Of a DNA stretch of 6,614 bases, positions 1-6,329 are shown piece by piece. A program made the position numbers and the translations under genes. The notes beneath the pieces were generated by a model that worked only from the letters and a program-made list of their open reading frames with translations, searched no databases and was not told where the DNA came from. This stretch comes from an uncultured Campylobacterota bacterium. GTDB taxonomy: Bacteria > Campylobacterota > Campylobacteria > Campylobacterales > Arcobacteraceae. The stretch covers positions 1 to 6,614 of the forward strand of contig CAIJNA010000027.1 of the NCBI GenBank assembly GCA_903821805.1, read 5' to 3'. The number at the start of each line of letters is the position of its first letter. Position 1 is the first letter of the stretch.

Positions 1-2481
1 AATAATTGGTCCCATATCAATTTCACCAGTTGGAATATATACCTCAAGATTGTCACTTACATCTGTAATTGAATTTTCAACCTTAGACGTAACAAATTCA
101 ATGTTTTCAACTTTAGCTAGTTTTTCAATAAATGGTTTTGCAACTTTTGTATCTATATTCTTATTGATTTTCAAATACGCTTTTGCTATTTTTGAATTCC
201 CCATATCTATGATAACTTTTGCTCGTCTAATAGATGTAATTGCTTCTTCAATAATTGCAAACATATCTTCAATTTCTTGGTTTTTTACTATATCTTTTGG
301 GAAAGTCATAATCATTAATGAATCGCCCTCTTCCAAAGATGTTCCACTTAATTTGTGATACAAATAATCAGAAATGAACGGCATAAATGGGCTAACCATT
401 TTAAGTGTTTCTTTAAAAATTGCTCCAAGTTCAGGAATACTTTCTTTGTCCGCCTTACTGTATTCGATTCCCCAATCACAGAATTCATTCCATACAAATT
501 TGTATAAAATTGATGCAGCTTCATTAAATTTGTATGTTTCAAGTGCCACTCTAAGTTCATTTACAGCATCACTTAATTTACTTTGCATATAAAGTCCAAG
601 TGGTGTTTTGATTGAGATATCTTTTAAATCTTCAAAAGTTTCAACATTTAACTGTAGGAAATTTGATGCATTGTAAAGTTTATTTGTGAAGTTTCTGAAT
701 TGCTCAAGATTTTTAGCACCAAGTTTAATATCTCTACCTTGAATACAAAGATAAGCCAACGTAAATCTTATGATATCTGCACTATGCTCATTTACCATAT
801 CAAGAGGATCAATTACATTTCCTTTTGATTTTGACATTTTTGCACCATGCTCATCTCTTACTAGAGCATGCATATAAATATCTTCAAATGGTAGTTCTTT
901 TTTGAAATGCTCACCCATCATCATCATTCTAGCTACCCAAAAGAACATAATGTCAAATCCAGTTATTAATAATGAATTTGGATAAAAATCTGCCTCATCA
1001 CTTTCATTATAAAGTTCTTTTAGTTTTCCATTGTTTCCCCAACCAAGAGGTGACATTGCCCATAATGCTGAACTAAACCAAGTATCTAAAACATCTGGAT
1101 CTTGAACAATATGTTTTGAACCACATTTTGGACATGATTCAGGCTCATCTGCTTTATCAGCCCATTGATGTCCACAATCTTCACAAGTAAATACAGGGAT
1201 TCTATGTCCCCACCAAAGTTGTCTTGAAATACACCAAGGTCTAAGTTCATCCATCCAAGCCGTATATGAATTTATCCAATGTGCTGGATGAAATAATGTT
1301 CCATTATGCTCTCCGCTCTTAGATCTTTCAATTGTCGTTTCTTTTGTTTTTCTAATAGACTCTTGAGCCATCTCTGAACTCAAAAACCATTGTTGAGATA
1401 TAAATGGTTCAACAATATTCTTACATCTATAGCAATGCCCTACTTGATGAATATGCTCTTCAATTTTAACTATATATCCAGCTTCTTCAAGTGCCTTAAC
1501 AATTATTGGTCTAGCCTCAAGTCGTTCTAATCCAGCAAATTCTCCACAATATTCATTCAGAATACCTTTTTCGTCAAATACTTTAATAAAATCTAAATTG
1601 TGTCTTTTCCCAACTTCGTAGTCATTTTGATCATGAGCGGGAGTTACTTTTACAACACCTGTACCAAATTCCATGTCAACATGAGAATCAGCTATTACTT
1701 TAATTGTTCTATTCGTCAATGGTAGTAATACTTCTTTTCCCAAAATTGATGCATATCTTGAATCATCCGGATGAACCATAATAGCAGTATCGCCGAAATA
1801 TGTTTCAGGTCTAGTTGTAGCAACTTGTAATTCACCACTTCCATCAGCAAATTTATAAATCATATGATAAAACTTACCACTAATTTCTTCATGCTCAACT
1901 TCGATATCAGAAAGTGCGCCATCATGAGTACACCAATTTACCATGTAGTTATTTTGTGTAATATGACCTTCGTTATACAATGATATAAAAGCTTCTTTTA
2001 CGGCTTCTTTTAAGCCTTCATCCATTGTAAACCTCTCCCTTTTCCAAGCTGGAGTAACACCTAATTTTCTCATTTGATGAACAATATTTCCACCACTTGT
2101 TTCTTTTTGTTTCCAAGCACGTTCAAGAAACTTATCTCTACCAATCTCTTCTTTAGTGGTACCTTCAGATAATAATTGTTTTTCAACAACATTTTGAGTT
2201 GCTATTCCTGCGTGGTCTGTTCCTGGCTGCCAAAGAGTCTTAAAACCATCCATTCTTTTATATCTAGTAATAATATCTTGCAAAGTAAATGTTAATGCGT
2301 GTCCAATATGAAGACTTCCAGTAACATTTGGTGGTGGCATCATTATTGAAAATGTTTTTTGCTTTCCTTTTTCATCTTTTTGTTGGATAGATCTATTTCC
2401 ATCTATTTCAAAATATCCTCTATCTTCCCAAATTTTGTAATAACTATCTTCAATCTCATTTGAATTATAACCGTTGCTCAT
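1..2481 (-). CDS. valS: Valyl-tRNA synthetase (ValS), 3' end cut by window edge
   Basis: Cytosolic class I aminoacyl-tRNA synthetase that charges tRNA-Val with valine and hydrolyses mischarged Thr-tRNA. An uninterrupted frame of 827 codons runs to base 1. Visible in order: the HIGH motif at residues 58-61 within PPPNVTGSLHIGHA; the CP1 editing domain with TTRPETYFGDTA and AHDQNDYEVG; a CYRC zinc site (C350, C353); a second four-Cys zinc knuckle (C433, C436, C450, C453); LDTWFSS; KMSKS at 548-552; then the helical anticodon-binding domain. ValS proteins are usually about 870-950 residues, so roughly the last 50-60 residues (the C-terminal coiled-coil arm) lie outside the window. The ATG start has an AGGA ribosome site (2488-2491) six bases upstream, and IEDSYYKIWEDRGYF at the N terminus is where the family begins. 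It lies 70 bases downstream of the DUF445 gene, in the same direction. Identity is certain; only the end is missing. Confidence 0.98.
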   Translation of the reverse strand, partial: MSNGYNSNEIEDSYYKIWEDRGYFEIDGNRSIQQKDEKGKQKTFSIMMPPPNVTGSLHIGHALTFTLQDIITRYKRMDGFKTLWQPGTDHAGIATQNVVEKQLLSEGTTKEEIGRDKFLERAWKQKETSGGNIVHQMRKLGVTPAWKRERFTMDEGLKEAVKEAFISLYNEGHITQNNYMVNWCTHDGALSDIEVEHEEISGKFYHMIYKFADGSGELQVATTRPETYFGDTAIMVHPDDSRYASILGKEVLLPLTNRTIKVIADSHVDMEFGTGVVKVTPAHDQNDYEVGKRHNLDFIKVFDEKGILNEYCGEFAGLERLEARPIIVKALEEAGYIVKIEEHIHQVGHCYRCKNIVEPFISQQWFLSSEMAQESIRKTKETTIERSKSGEHNGTLFHPAHWINSYTAWMDELRPWCISRQLWWGHRIPVFTCEDCGHQWADKADEPESCPKCGSKHIVQDPDVLDTWFSSALWAMSPLGWGNNGKLKELYNESDEADFYPNSLLITGFDIMFFWVARMMMMGEHFKKELPFEDIYMHALVRDEHGAKMSKSKGNVIDPLDMVNEHSADIIRFTLAYLCIQGRDIKLGAKNLEQFRNFTNKLYNASNFLQLNVETFEDLKDISIKTPLGLYMQSKLSDAVNELRVALETYKFNEAASILYKFVWNEFCDWGIEYSKADKESIPELGAIFKETLKMVSPFMPFISDYLYHKLSGTSLEEGDSLMIMTFPKDIVKNQEIEDMFAIIEEAITSIRRAKVIIDMGNSKIAKAYLKINKNIDTKVAKPFIEKLAKVENIEFVTSKVENSITDVSDNLEVYIPTGEIDMGPII

Positions 2482-2527
2482 TTATCATCCTGTCTATTAT
2501 TTTTATTATTCTTTATTTTTGAAATCT

Positions 2528-2536
2528 ATTGTACCA
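2528..2536 (-). promoter_or_regulatory. Candidate extended -10 promoter of valS
   Basis: Read on the minus strand, the sequence is TGGTACAAT. This is a TGn extension joined to TACAAT, five of six matches to TATAAT. It lies between the DUF445 stop codon and the valS start, and would place transcription initiation near base 2521 with a leader of about 40 bases. No good -35 box is visible, which is normal for extended -10 promoters and for Campylobacterota. In so AT-rich a genome, chance matches are common. Confidence 0.45.
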
Positions 2537-2551
2537 AATGGCTTATTAATT

Positions 2552-3274
2552 TTAGAATAAGGCACTAATTAGGCTACTTACAAGACCGATCAGTCCACCA
2601 AAAACACCGCCCCAAACTACAAGCCAACCAAGATGCTCACTCATCATATCTTCAATAATATTTTTTACCATTTTAGGATTTAATTCATCAAGTCTATCAT
2701 TCACAACTTTGTCAATTTTCTTCTGTATATCTTCATCAATCCCGTTATTTTCAAGAGTTTTAAATAATGTTTTTTGAAATGCGTCTGTGTGCACTATTTC
2801 ATTTATTGCTTTTTTCATTTTGACTTCAAATGGATCTTTTAAAGGCTCAAGTGCTTTTGTTCCGCCAAACATTCCAAGCATTCCACCAAAACTTGACTCC
2901 ATAACAGCACTTTTTAGACTTTCAAATGCAATAGTAAAGTCTGTACTATTTATAAGTGATGTAAAATCAAAATGTTTTCTTGTATTTTCATCTCCAAATT
3001 CGCTTTGAAAAAACTTTTGTAAGTTTTCTTTTGTGAAGAATTGTTCCATGATGAGTTGGTGAATAGATATTTTAAACTCTTTAAATCGAGCCTCAACAAC
3101 TCCGCTTCCATACAAAAATGGAACTTTATGAAAAAGCATATGAATAGCCAAATGATTTGTAATTGCACCACTAAATGCAAAAAGTCCAATTGTTGTAATT
3201 ATTTCATTTTTTAACACAATACCCAAAAGTATAGTAATGGCTGAAAGTAGATTGGTTAGGTTTGTTGTATTCAT
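2552..3274 (-). CDS. DUF445 family membrane protein
   Basis: A 240-residue protein that I assign to DUF445, a family of membrane-anchored proteins without an established biochemical function. Two hydrophobic segments sit at the N terminus (about residues 6-21 and 25-38). They are followed by the family-like signature GAITNHLAIHMLF (36-48) and VPFLYGSGVVE. A long, mostly helical soluble middle follows, with a Gly/Met-rich GGMLGMFGG patch, and then one C-terminal membrane segment (about 216-238). It is shorter than the Bacillus YheB-type members (about 370 residues), the difference lying in the middle domain. The ATG has GAGGA (3280-3284) five bases upstream, which supports this start. It is the first gene of the minus-strand arm, divergent from the small acidic protein gene and 70 bases upstream of valS, with which it may be co-transcribed. 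Family assignment is from recognised motifs, not from a search. No function is proposed. Confidence 0.78.
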   Translation of the reverse strand: MNTTNLTNLLSAITILLGIVLKNEIITTIGLFAFSGAITNHLAIHMLFHKVPFLYGSGVVEARFKEFKISIHQLIMEQFFTKENLQKFFQSEFGDENTRKHFDFTSLINSTDFTIAFESLKSAVMESSFGGMLGMFGGTKALEPLKDPFEVKMKKAINEIVHTDAFQKTLFKTLENNGIDEDIQKKIDKVVNDRLDELNPKMVKNIIEDMMSEHLGWLVVWGGVFGGLIGLVSSLISALF

Positions 3275-3454
3275 GGTTGTCCTCGGAATATATGTTTTTT
3301 GTTAGATTCTGGATTTTAGCTAATTTAGACTAGAAAATCTCTTATCAATTCATGAAAGATGATATAACTAATATATTACAGATGTTTCAAAATAATAAAA
3401 GCTAAAAGAAATTAAAATTCAAACAATTTTTAAAAAAGGATAAAGGCTACAAAG
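3275..3454. promoter_or_regulatory. Divergent intergenic promoter region
   Basis: A 180-base, very AT-rich gap between the divergent DUF445 gene and the plus-strand cluster. It must carry promoters for both directions unless transcription enters from outside. Plus-strand -10 candidates are TATATT at 3372-3377 (with TTCATG 17 bases upstream) and TATAAC at 3363-3368. On the minus strand, TAAAAT (3318-3313) is a candidate for the DUF445 gene. None matches well enough to choose between them, and Campylobacterota promoters lack a conserved -35 box. I see no tRNA, small-RNA terminator or further ORF here. Confidence 0.5.
3312..3339. repeat. Imperfect inverted repeat, possible operator
   Basis: GATTTT (3312-3317) and AAAATC (3334-3339) are exact inverted copies. 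Nested inside them are CTAA (3320-3323) and TTAG (3325-3328) around a single T. The spacers between outer and inner arms are unequal (2 and 5 bases), so it is not a clean palindrome. It overlaps the candidate minus-strand -10 TAAAAT, a position where a repressor could act. No T-tract follows on either strand, so it is not an intrinsic terminator. Short AT-rich inverted repeats arise easily by chance in this composition. Confidence 0.25.
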
Positions 3455-3691
3455 ATGCAAAAAGATTCAATTTTGTATATTTTAAAAGGACATGGAGTAA
3501 GCGAAGATGATTTAAAAATCTTCTCTACAAAATTAAAAGAGAAAAATTTTACAACAACGGATTGTGATAAATTACTGGTTAAGATGGGCTATGATACTGT
3601 TTTTACAGAAGATGAAGATATGAATGATGATGATTTTGATGGATTTGATCCGTATGAAAAGACAACACACAAACATCATTTTGACAGCTAA
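3455..3691 (+). CDS. Small acidic protein of unknown function (78 aa)
   Basis: I do not recognise a named family. The first 50 residues look like a compact helical module (ILYILKGHGVSEDDL, then a second stretch ending in CDKLLVKMGYDTVF). A strongly acidic, probably disordered tail follows, with nine Asp/Glu in residues 52-65, and then a His-containing end (H72, H74, H75). There is one Cys (C37). No signal peptide or membrane segment is seen, so it is probably cytosolic. Its reality is supported by an AAAGG ribosome site (3442-3446) eight bases before the ATG, an unbroken frame with protein-like composition, and its place as first gene of a same-strand cluster, 28 bases ahead of carbonic anhydrase. 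The acidic and His-rich tail could bind metal or mediate protein contacts; this is speculation. D53, D55 and N57 echo an EF-hand loop, but the rest of that pattern is absent. Confidence 0.8.
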   Translation: MQKDSILYILKGHGVSEDDLKIFSTKLKEKNFTTTDCDKLLVKMGYDTVFTEDEDMNDDDFDGFDPYEKTTHKHHFDS

Positions 3692-3719
3692 TTAAGTAAT
3701 TTATTGGTAAACTAACTAA

Positions 3720-4364
3720 ATGAAAAAACTACAACAATTAATCCAAGGTCATCAAGAATTTCAAAAACTTCACCATAAACAGTTTGCATTTGAATTTGAT
3801 GAGCTAGTCAAAAAAGGGCAATCACCAGAAATATTATTTATTGGGTGTAGCGATAGCAGAGTTGTTCCAGACCTTATTACAGGCAGTAAACCTGGGGATT
3901 TGTTTATCATAAGAAATGTAGGAAATTTTGTTCCACCATTTAGAGAAGACAATGATTTTCACGGAACAGCAGCTGGAATTGAATACGCTGTTTCAGTTTT
4001 AGGAATAAAGCATATTATAGTTTGTGGTCATTCACATTGTGGTGCTTGCGAATCTTTGTATCATGAAATTCCAGAAAAAAAAGAATTAGTTCATGTAAAA
4101 AAATGGCTTGAGCTTGGAAATATTTCAAAGTCATTTGTAGAAGAGAATTTTAAAACGGAAACTAAAACGGAAAAAATTAGATTAACAGAGCAAGTTTCTG
4201 TTGTTTTTCAATTAGAAAATCTACTGACATACCCAGCAGTTGCAAAAGGTATTGAAGATGGAACAATAACAATTCATGGTTGGTATTATGATTTGCAAAC
4301 TGGTGTAATTAAACATTTTGATACAGATACGTTTGAATTTAAAGACTTAATAAGTCAAAAATAA
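3720..4364 (+). CDS. Beta-class carbonic anhydrase
   Basis: Zinc enzyme that interconverts CO2 and bicarbonate. The 214-residue protein carries the beta-class zinc ligands C43 (in CSDSR), H104 and C107 (in GHSHCGAC), together with the D45-R47 catalytic dyad. RNVGNFVPPF and AAGIEYAV, flanking the active site, resemble the plant/cyanobacterial-like subgroup. F40 lies where the Haemophilus and E. coli type II enzymes have the Trp of their inhibitory bicarbonate site, so allosteric bicarbonate inhibition of that kind is unlikely (inference). No signal peptide is visible, so it should be cytosolic. The start fits the family N terminus, but no clear Shine-Dalgarno sequence precedes it; the 28 bases after the small-protein gene are AT-rich. 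It is followed 22 bases later by argB. Bicarbonate is consumed by carbamoyl-phosphate synthetase, which would link it to the arginine and pyrimidine pathways of its neighbours. Length is normal for the family. Confidence 0.95.
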   Translation: MKKLQQLIQGHQEFQKLHHKQFAFEFDELVKKGQSPEILFIGCSDSRVVPDLITGSKPGDLFIIRNVGNFVPPFREDNDFHGTAAGIEYAVSVLGIKHIIVCGHSHCGACESLYHEIPEKKELVHVKKWLELGNISKSFVEENFKTETKTEKIRLTEQVSVVFQLENLLTYPAVAKGIEDGTITIHGWYYDLQTGVIKHFDTDTFEFKDLISQK

Positions 4365-4376
4365 AATAATAAAATT

Positions 4377-4380
4377 GGAT
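4377..4380 (+). promoter_or_regulatory. Ribosome binding site that decides the argB start
   Basis: GGAT lies seven bases before the ATG at 4387. The same bases overlap an in-frame TTG at 4375 that would otherwise give four extra residues (MDLT). A ribosome site cannot serve a start codon that it overlaps, and ArgB homologues begin close to the M-K-E-K position, so the ATG is preferred. Confidence 0.55.
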
Positions 4381-4386
4381 TTAACA

Positions 4387-5238
4387 ATGAAAGAAAAAAT
4401 AGCACAAGCAAAACTTTTACTTGAGGCATTACCATATATTAAAAAATATGCAAATCAAATATTTGTTATTAAATATGGTGGTTCAGCTCAAATAAATCCA
4501 GAACTAAAAAGCTTATTTGTAAAAGATATCATACTTCTTCATCTAGTTGGGATCAAACCTGTAATAGTTCATGGTGGTGGAAAAAAAATTAATGAGATGC
4601 TAGATAAGCTCGAAATTCAAAGTGAATTTGTTGATGGAATGAGAGTTACGAGCGCTGAGGTTATGGAAGTTGTAGAGATGGTTCTTTGTGGAAACATAAA
4701 CAAAGAACTAACTAATCTGATAAATATGCATGGTTCAAAAGCAATTGGAATAACTGGAAAAGATGGAAATTTTATGACAGCAATTCCAAAAGATGGTGGT
4801 AAATATGGCCTTGTGGGTGAAATAAATATGATTGATAATCGTGTTATTGAAAACTTATTAGAAGAAAAATTTATCCCTGTTATTGCTCCAATTGCATCAG
4901 GAAATGAAATTAATCATCCTGGATTCAATATAAATGCTGACTTAGCTGCTAGTAAAATAGCTGCTAGCTTGGGTGCGAGAAAAGTGATCTTCTTGACTGA
5001 CATTGTTGGGGTAATGGATAAAAATAAAAACCTTTTATCAACATTAACAAGAGATGAAATTGAAAACTATAAAGCGGATGGAACAATAGTTGGTGGAATG
5101 ATTCCAAAAGTAGACGCATGTCTTGAAGCTGTAAATGCTGGGGTTGAAAAAGCTCACATTATAGATGGAAGAGTAGAACATTCACTTTTGCTTGAAATAT
5201 TTACAAGTGATGGTATAGGTACAGTTATAAGAAATTAG
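4387..5238 (+). CDS. argB: Acetylglutamate kinase (ArgB)
   Basis: Second step of arginine biosynthesis: ATP-dependent phosphorylation of N-acetyl-L-glutamate in the cytosol. With the ATG at 4387 the protein has 283 residues, normal for the family. An in-frame TTG 12 bases earlier would give 287. Amino acid kinase fold motifs: IKYGGSA with K29 (ATP phosphate binding), HGGGKKI from H62 (acetylglutamate and phosphate loop), R86 in DGMRVT, N183 and D185 in NINADLAA (substrate and catalytic Asp region), and K241 in GGMIPK. The N-terminal helix IAQAKLLLEALPYIKKY is the type that, in arginine-inhibited hexameric ArgB enzymes, forms the inter-dimer contact. Feedback inhibition by arginine is therefore plausible. 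The gene sits between carbonic anhydrase and prs without other arg genes in view, so the pathway is dispersed in this genome. Confidence 0.96.
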   Translation: MKEKIAQAKLLLEALPYIKKYANQIFVIKYGGSAQINPELKSLFVKDIILLHLVGIKPVIVHGGGKKINEMLDKLEIQSEFVDGMRVTSAEVMEVVEMVLCGNINKELTNLINMHGSKAIGITGKDGNFMTAIPKDGGKYGLVGEINMIDNRVIENLLEEKFIPVIAPIASGNEINHPGFNINADLAASKIAASLGARKVIFLTDIVGVMDKNKNLLSTLTRDEIENYKADGTIVGGMIPKVDACLEAVNAGVEKAHIIDGRVEHSLLLEIFTSDGIGTVIRN

Positions 5239-5278
5239 GCAAAAAGAAATAGCAAAACTAAATAAACATAAGAAAATC

Positions 5279-5284
5279 AAGGAG
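5279..5284 (+). promoter_or_regulatory. Strong Shine-Dalgarno sequence of prs
   Basis: AAGGAG lies seven bases before the prs ATG. It is the best ribosome site in the window and much stronger than those before carbonic anhydrase, argB or ligA. This suggests that prs is translated at a higher rate than its neighbours on a shared transcript. Confidence 0.75.
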
Positions 5285-5291
5285 AGCGTAA

Positions 5292-6218
5292 ATGAGTGGA
5301 TATAAATTAATAAGTGGTACTGCAAATGTAGAATTTGCAAAAAAAGTTGCTGGATTTTTAGGTAAAGAATTGGCAGAAGTTCAAGTTAATAGATTTAGCG
5401 ATGGTGAAATTAATGTAAACATTACTGAAACAGTAAGAGGTCAAGACGTATTTATTATTCAACCAACTTGCGCACCTGCAAATGATAACCTTATGGAGCT
5501 TTTGATTATTGTTGATGCATTAAAAAGAAGTAGTGCTGGAACAATAAATGCTGTAATTCCTTATTTTGGTTATGCAAGACAAGATAGAAAAGCTGCTCCT
5601 AGAGTTCCAATAACAGCGAAACTTGTAGCTGACATGCTTGAAACAGCTGGTGTTCATAGAGTCATAACGATAGATTTACATGCTTCTCAAATACAAGGTT
5701 TTTTTAATATTCCTGTTGATCATTTGGTTGGTGCTAGCTTGTTTGTTGAGCACATAAAAAACAAAAATCTTCCTAATCCAATCATTGCAAGTCCAGATGT
5801 TGGTGGTGTAGCCAGAGCTAGAACATATGCTGAAAAACTTGGATACGATCTAGTTATTGTTGATAAAAAACGAGAAAAAGCAAATGTTAGTGAAGTGATG
5901 AACATAATCGGCGACGTTGAAGGTAGAGATGTTATTATTCTTGATGATATGGTTGATACAGCTGGAACTTTAACTAAAGCAGCTGATGCATTAAAAGCAA
6001 AAGGTGCAACTAGTGTAATGGCATGTTGTACGCATGGCGTATTAAGTGGTCCTGCATTTGAGAGAATTGCAAATAGCAGCCTTGATGAATTAGTTGTTAC
6101 AGATACTATTCCTCAGAAATCACATCCAAAAGTTACAGTTTTGAGTGCAAGTGAAATTACTGCTAAAGCGATTAGTAGAATTTATACACATGAGTCAATT
6201 CAAAGTATTTTCATATAA
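5292..6218 (+). CDS. prs: Ribose-phosphate pyrophosphokinase (PRPP synthetase)
   Basis: Makes 5-phosphoribosyl-1-pyrophosphate from ribose 5-phosphate and ATP, for purine, pyrimidine, NAD, His and Trp synthesis; cytosolic, class I. At 308 residues it is close to the usual 309-315. Motifs in order: FSDGEINVNI near the N terminus; YARQDRK (94-100), ATP binding; DLHASQIQGFF with metal ligand H130; the flexible catalytic loop DKKREK with K193 and R194; and the ribose-5-phosphate loop DDMVDTAGT (218-226). The C terminus HESIQSIF matches the family end, so the gene is complete. Start choice is fixed by AAGGAG seven bases upstream. It lies 53 bases after argB on the same strand; the gap is purine-rich with no terminator, so it is probably co-transcribed. 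The class I features predict phosphate activation and ADP inhibition. Confidence 0.97.
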   Translation: MSGYKLISGTANVEFAKKVAGFLGKELAEVQVNRFSDGEINVNITETVRGQDVFIIQPTCAPANDNLMELLIIVDALKRSSAGTINAVIPYFGYARQDRKAAPRVPITAKLVADMLETAGVHRVITIDLHASQIQGFFNIPVDHLVGASLFVEHIKNKNLPNPIIASPDVGGVARARTYAEKLGYDLVIVDKKREKANVSEVMNIIGDVEGRDVIILDDMVDTAGTLTKAADALKAKGATSVMACCTHGVLSGPAFERIANSSLDELVVTDTIPQKSHPKVTVLSASEITAKAISRIYTHESIQSIFI

Positions 6219-6248
6219 CACTTATTTATTTACAAAATAAAAAACATA

Positions 6249-6314
6249 ATGAATCAACAAAACAATCTTATAAAACAAGGAGCATCTCTCCTTGCTCTAA
6301 AAATCAACCATTAA
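6249..6314 (+). CDS. Possible 21-residue leader ORF before ligA
   Basis: An ATG-initiated frame encodes MNQQNNLIKQGASLLALKINH and then TAA. It ends 15 bases before the ligA ATG and is in the same frame as ligA. It spans the 6276-6294 hairpin, so its translation would unfold that structure. No ribosome binding site precedes its ATG, and no homologue is known to me. It may be chance; it is listed because it fills much of the prs-ligA gap and could act as a leader peptide. Confidence 0.15.
   Translation: MNQQNNLIKQGASLLALKINH
6276..6294. other. Stem-loop in the prs-ligA gap
   Basis: CAAGGAG (6276-6282) and CTCCTTG (6288-6294) form a perfect 7-bp stem with loop CATCT. It is the only GC-containing hairpin I see between genes. 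On the plus strand CTCTAAAAATC follows, with no U-tract, so it is not a standard terminator for prs. On the minus strand TTTTAT follows, giving a weak terminator for antisense transcripts. A competing pairing of GAGCA (6280-6284) with TGCTC (6293-6297) is also possible. It may stabilise the prs mRNA 3' end or separate prs from ligA. Confidence 0.4.
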
Positions 6315-6329
6315 ATTTGGAAATACAAA

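Noticed and set aside
50..358. Plus-strand 102-codon hydrophobic frame
   Set aside because: It lies wholly antisense to valS, whose frame is intact and strongly recognisable; its hydrophobic composition is a by-product of the reverse complement.
348..592. Frames of 70 codons (minus) and 72 codons (plus)
   Set aside because: Both fall inside valS in other frames and show no family features or ribosome sites.
2482..2551. T-box or other riboswitch controlling valS
   Set aside because: The leader is only about 40-70 bases, with no T-box motif or terminator structure.
2787..3189. Frames of 73 codons (plus) and 79 codons (minus) inside the DUF445 gene
   Set aside because: They overlap a coherent 240-residue membrane protein that has its own ribosome site; neither looks like a protein family.
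3611..3646. EF-hand calcium loop in the small acidic protein (residues 53-64)
   Set aside because: D53, D55 and N57 fit positions 1, 3 and 5, but position 6 is Asp instead of Gly, position 8 is Asp instead of a hydrophobic residue, and position 12 is Phe instead of Glu.
3770..3952. Minus-strand 60-codon frame
   Set aside because: It is antisense to the carbonic anhydrase active-site region, which is conserved in its own frame.
5720..5905. Minus-strand 61-codon frame
   Set aside because: It is antisense to prs, which is complete and conserved in its own frame.
6225..6241. TTTATTT/AAATAAA hairpin just after prs as a terminator
   Set aside because: The 7-bp stem is entirely A/T, its loop is only three bases and no T-tract follows on the plus strand, so termination is unlikely.
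6276..6294. GC-containing hairpin as the intrinsic terminator of prs
   Set aside because: Downstream plus-strand sequence is CTCTAAAAATC, with no U-tract; the T-run lies on the other strand.
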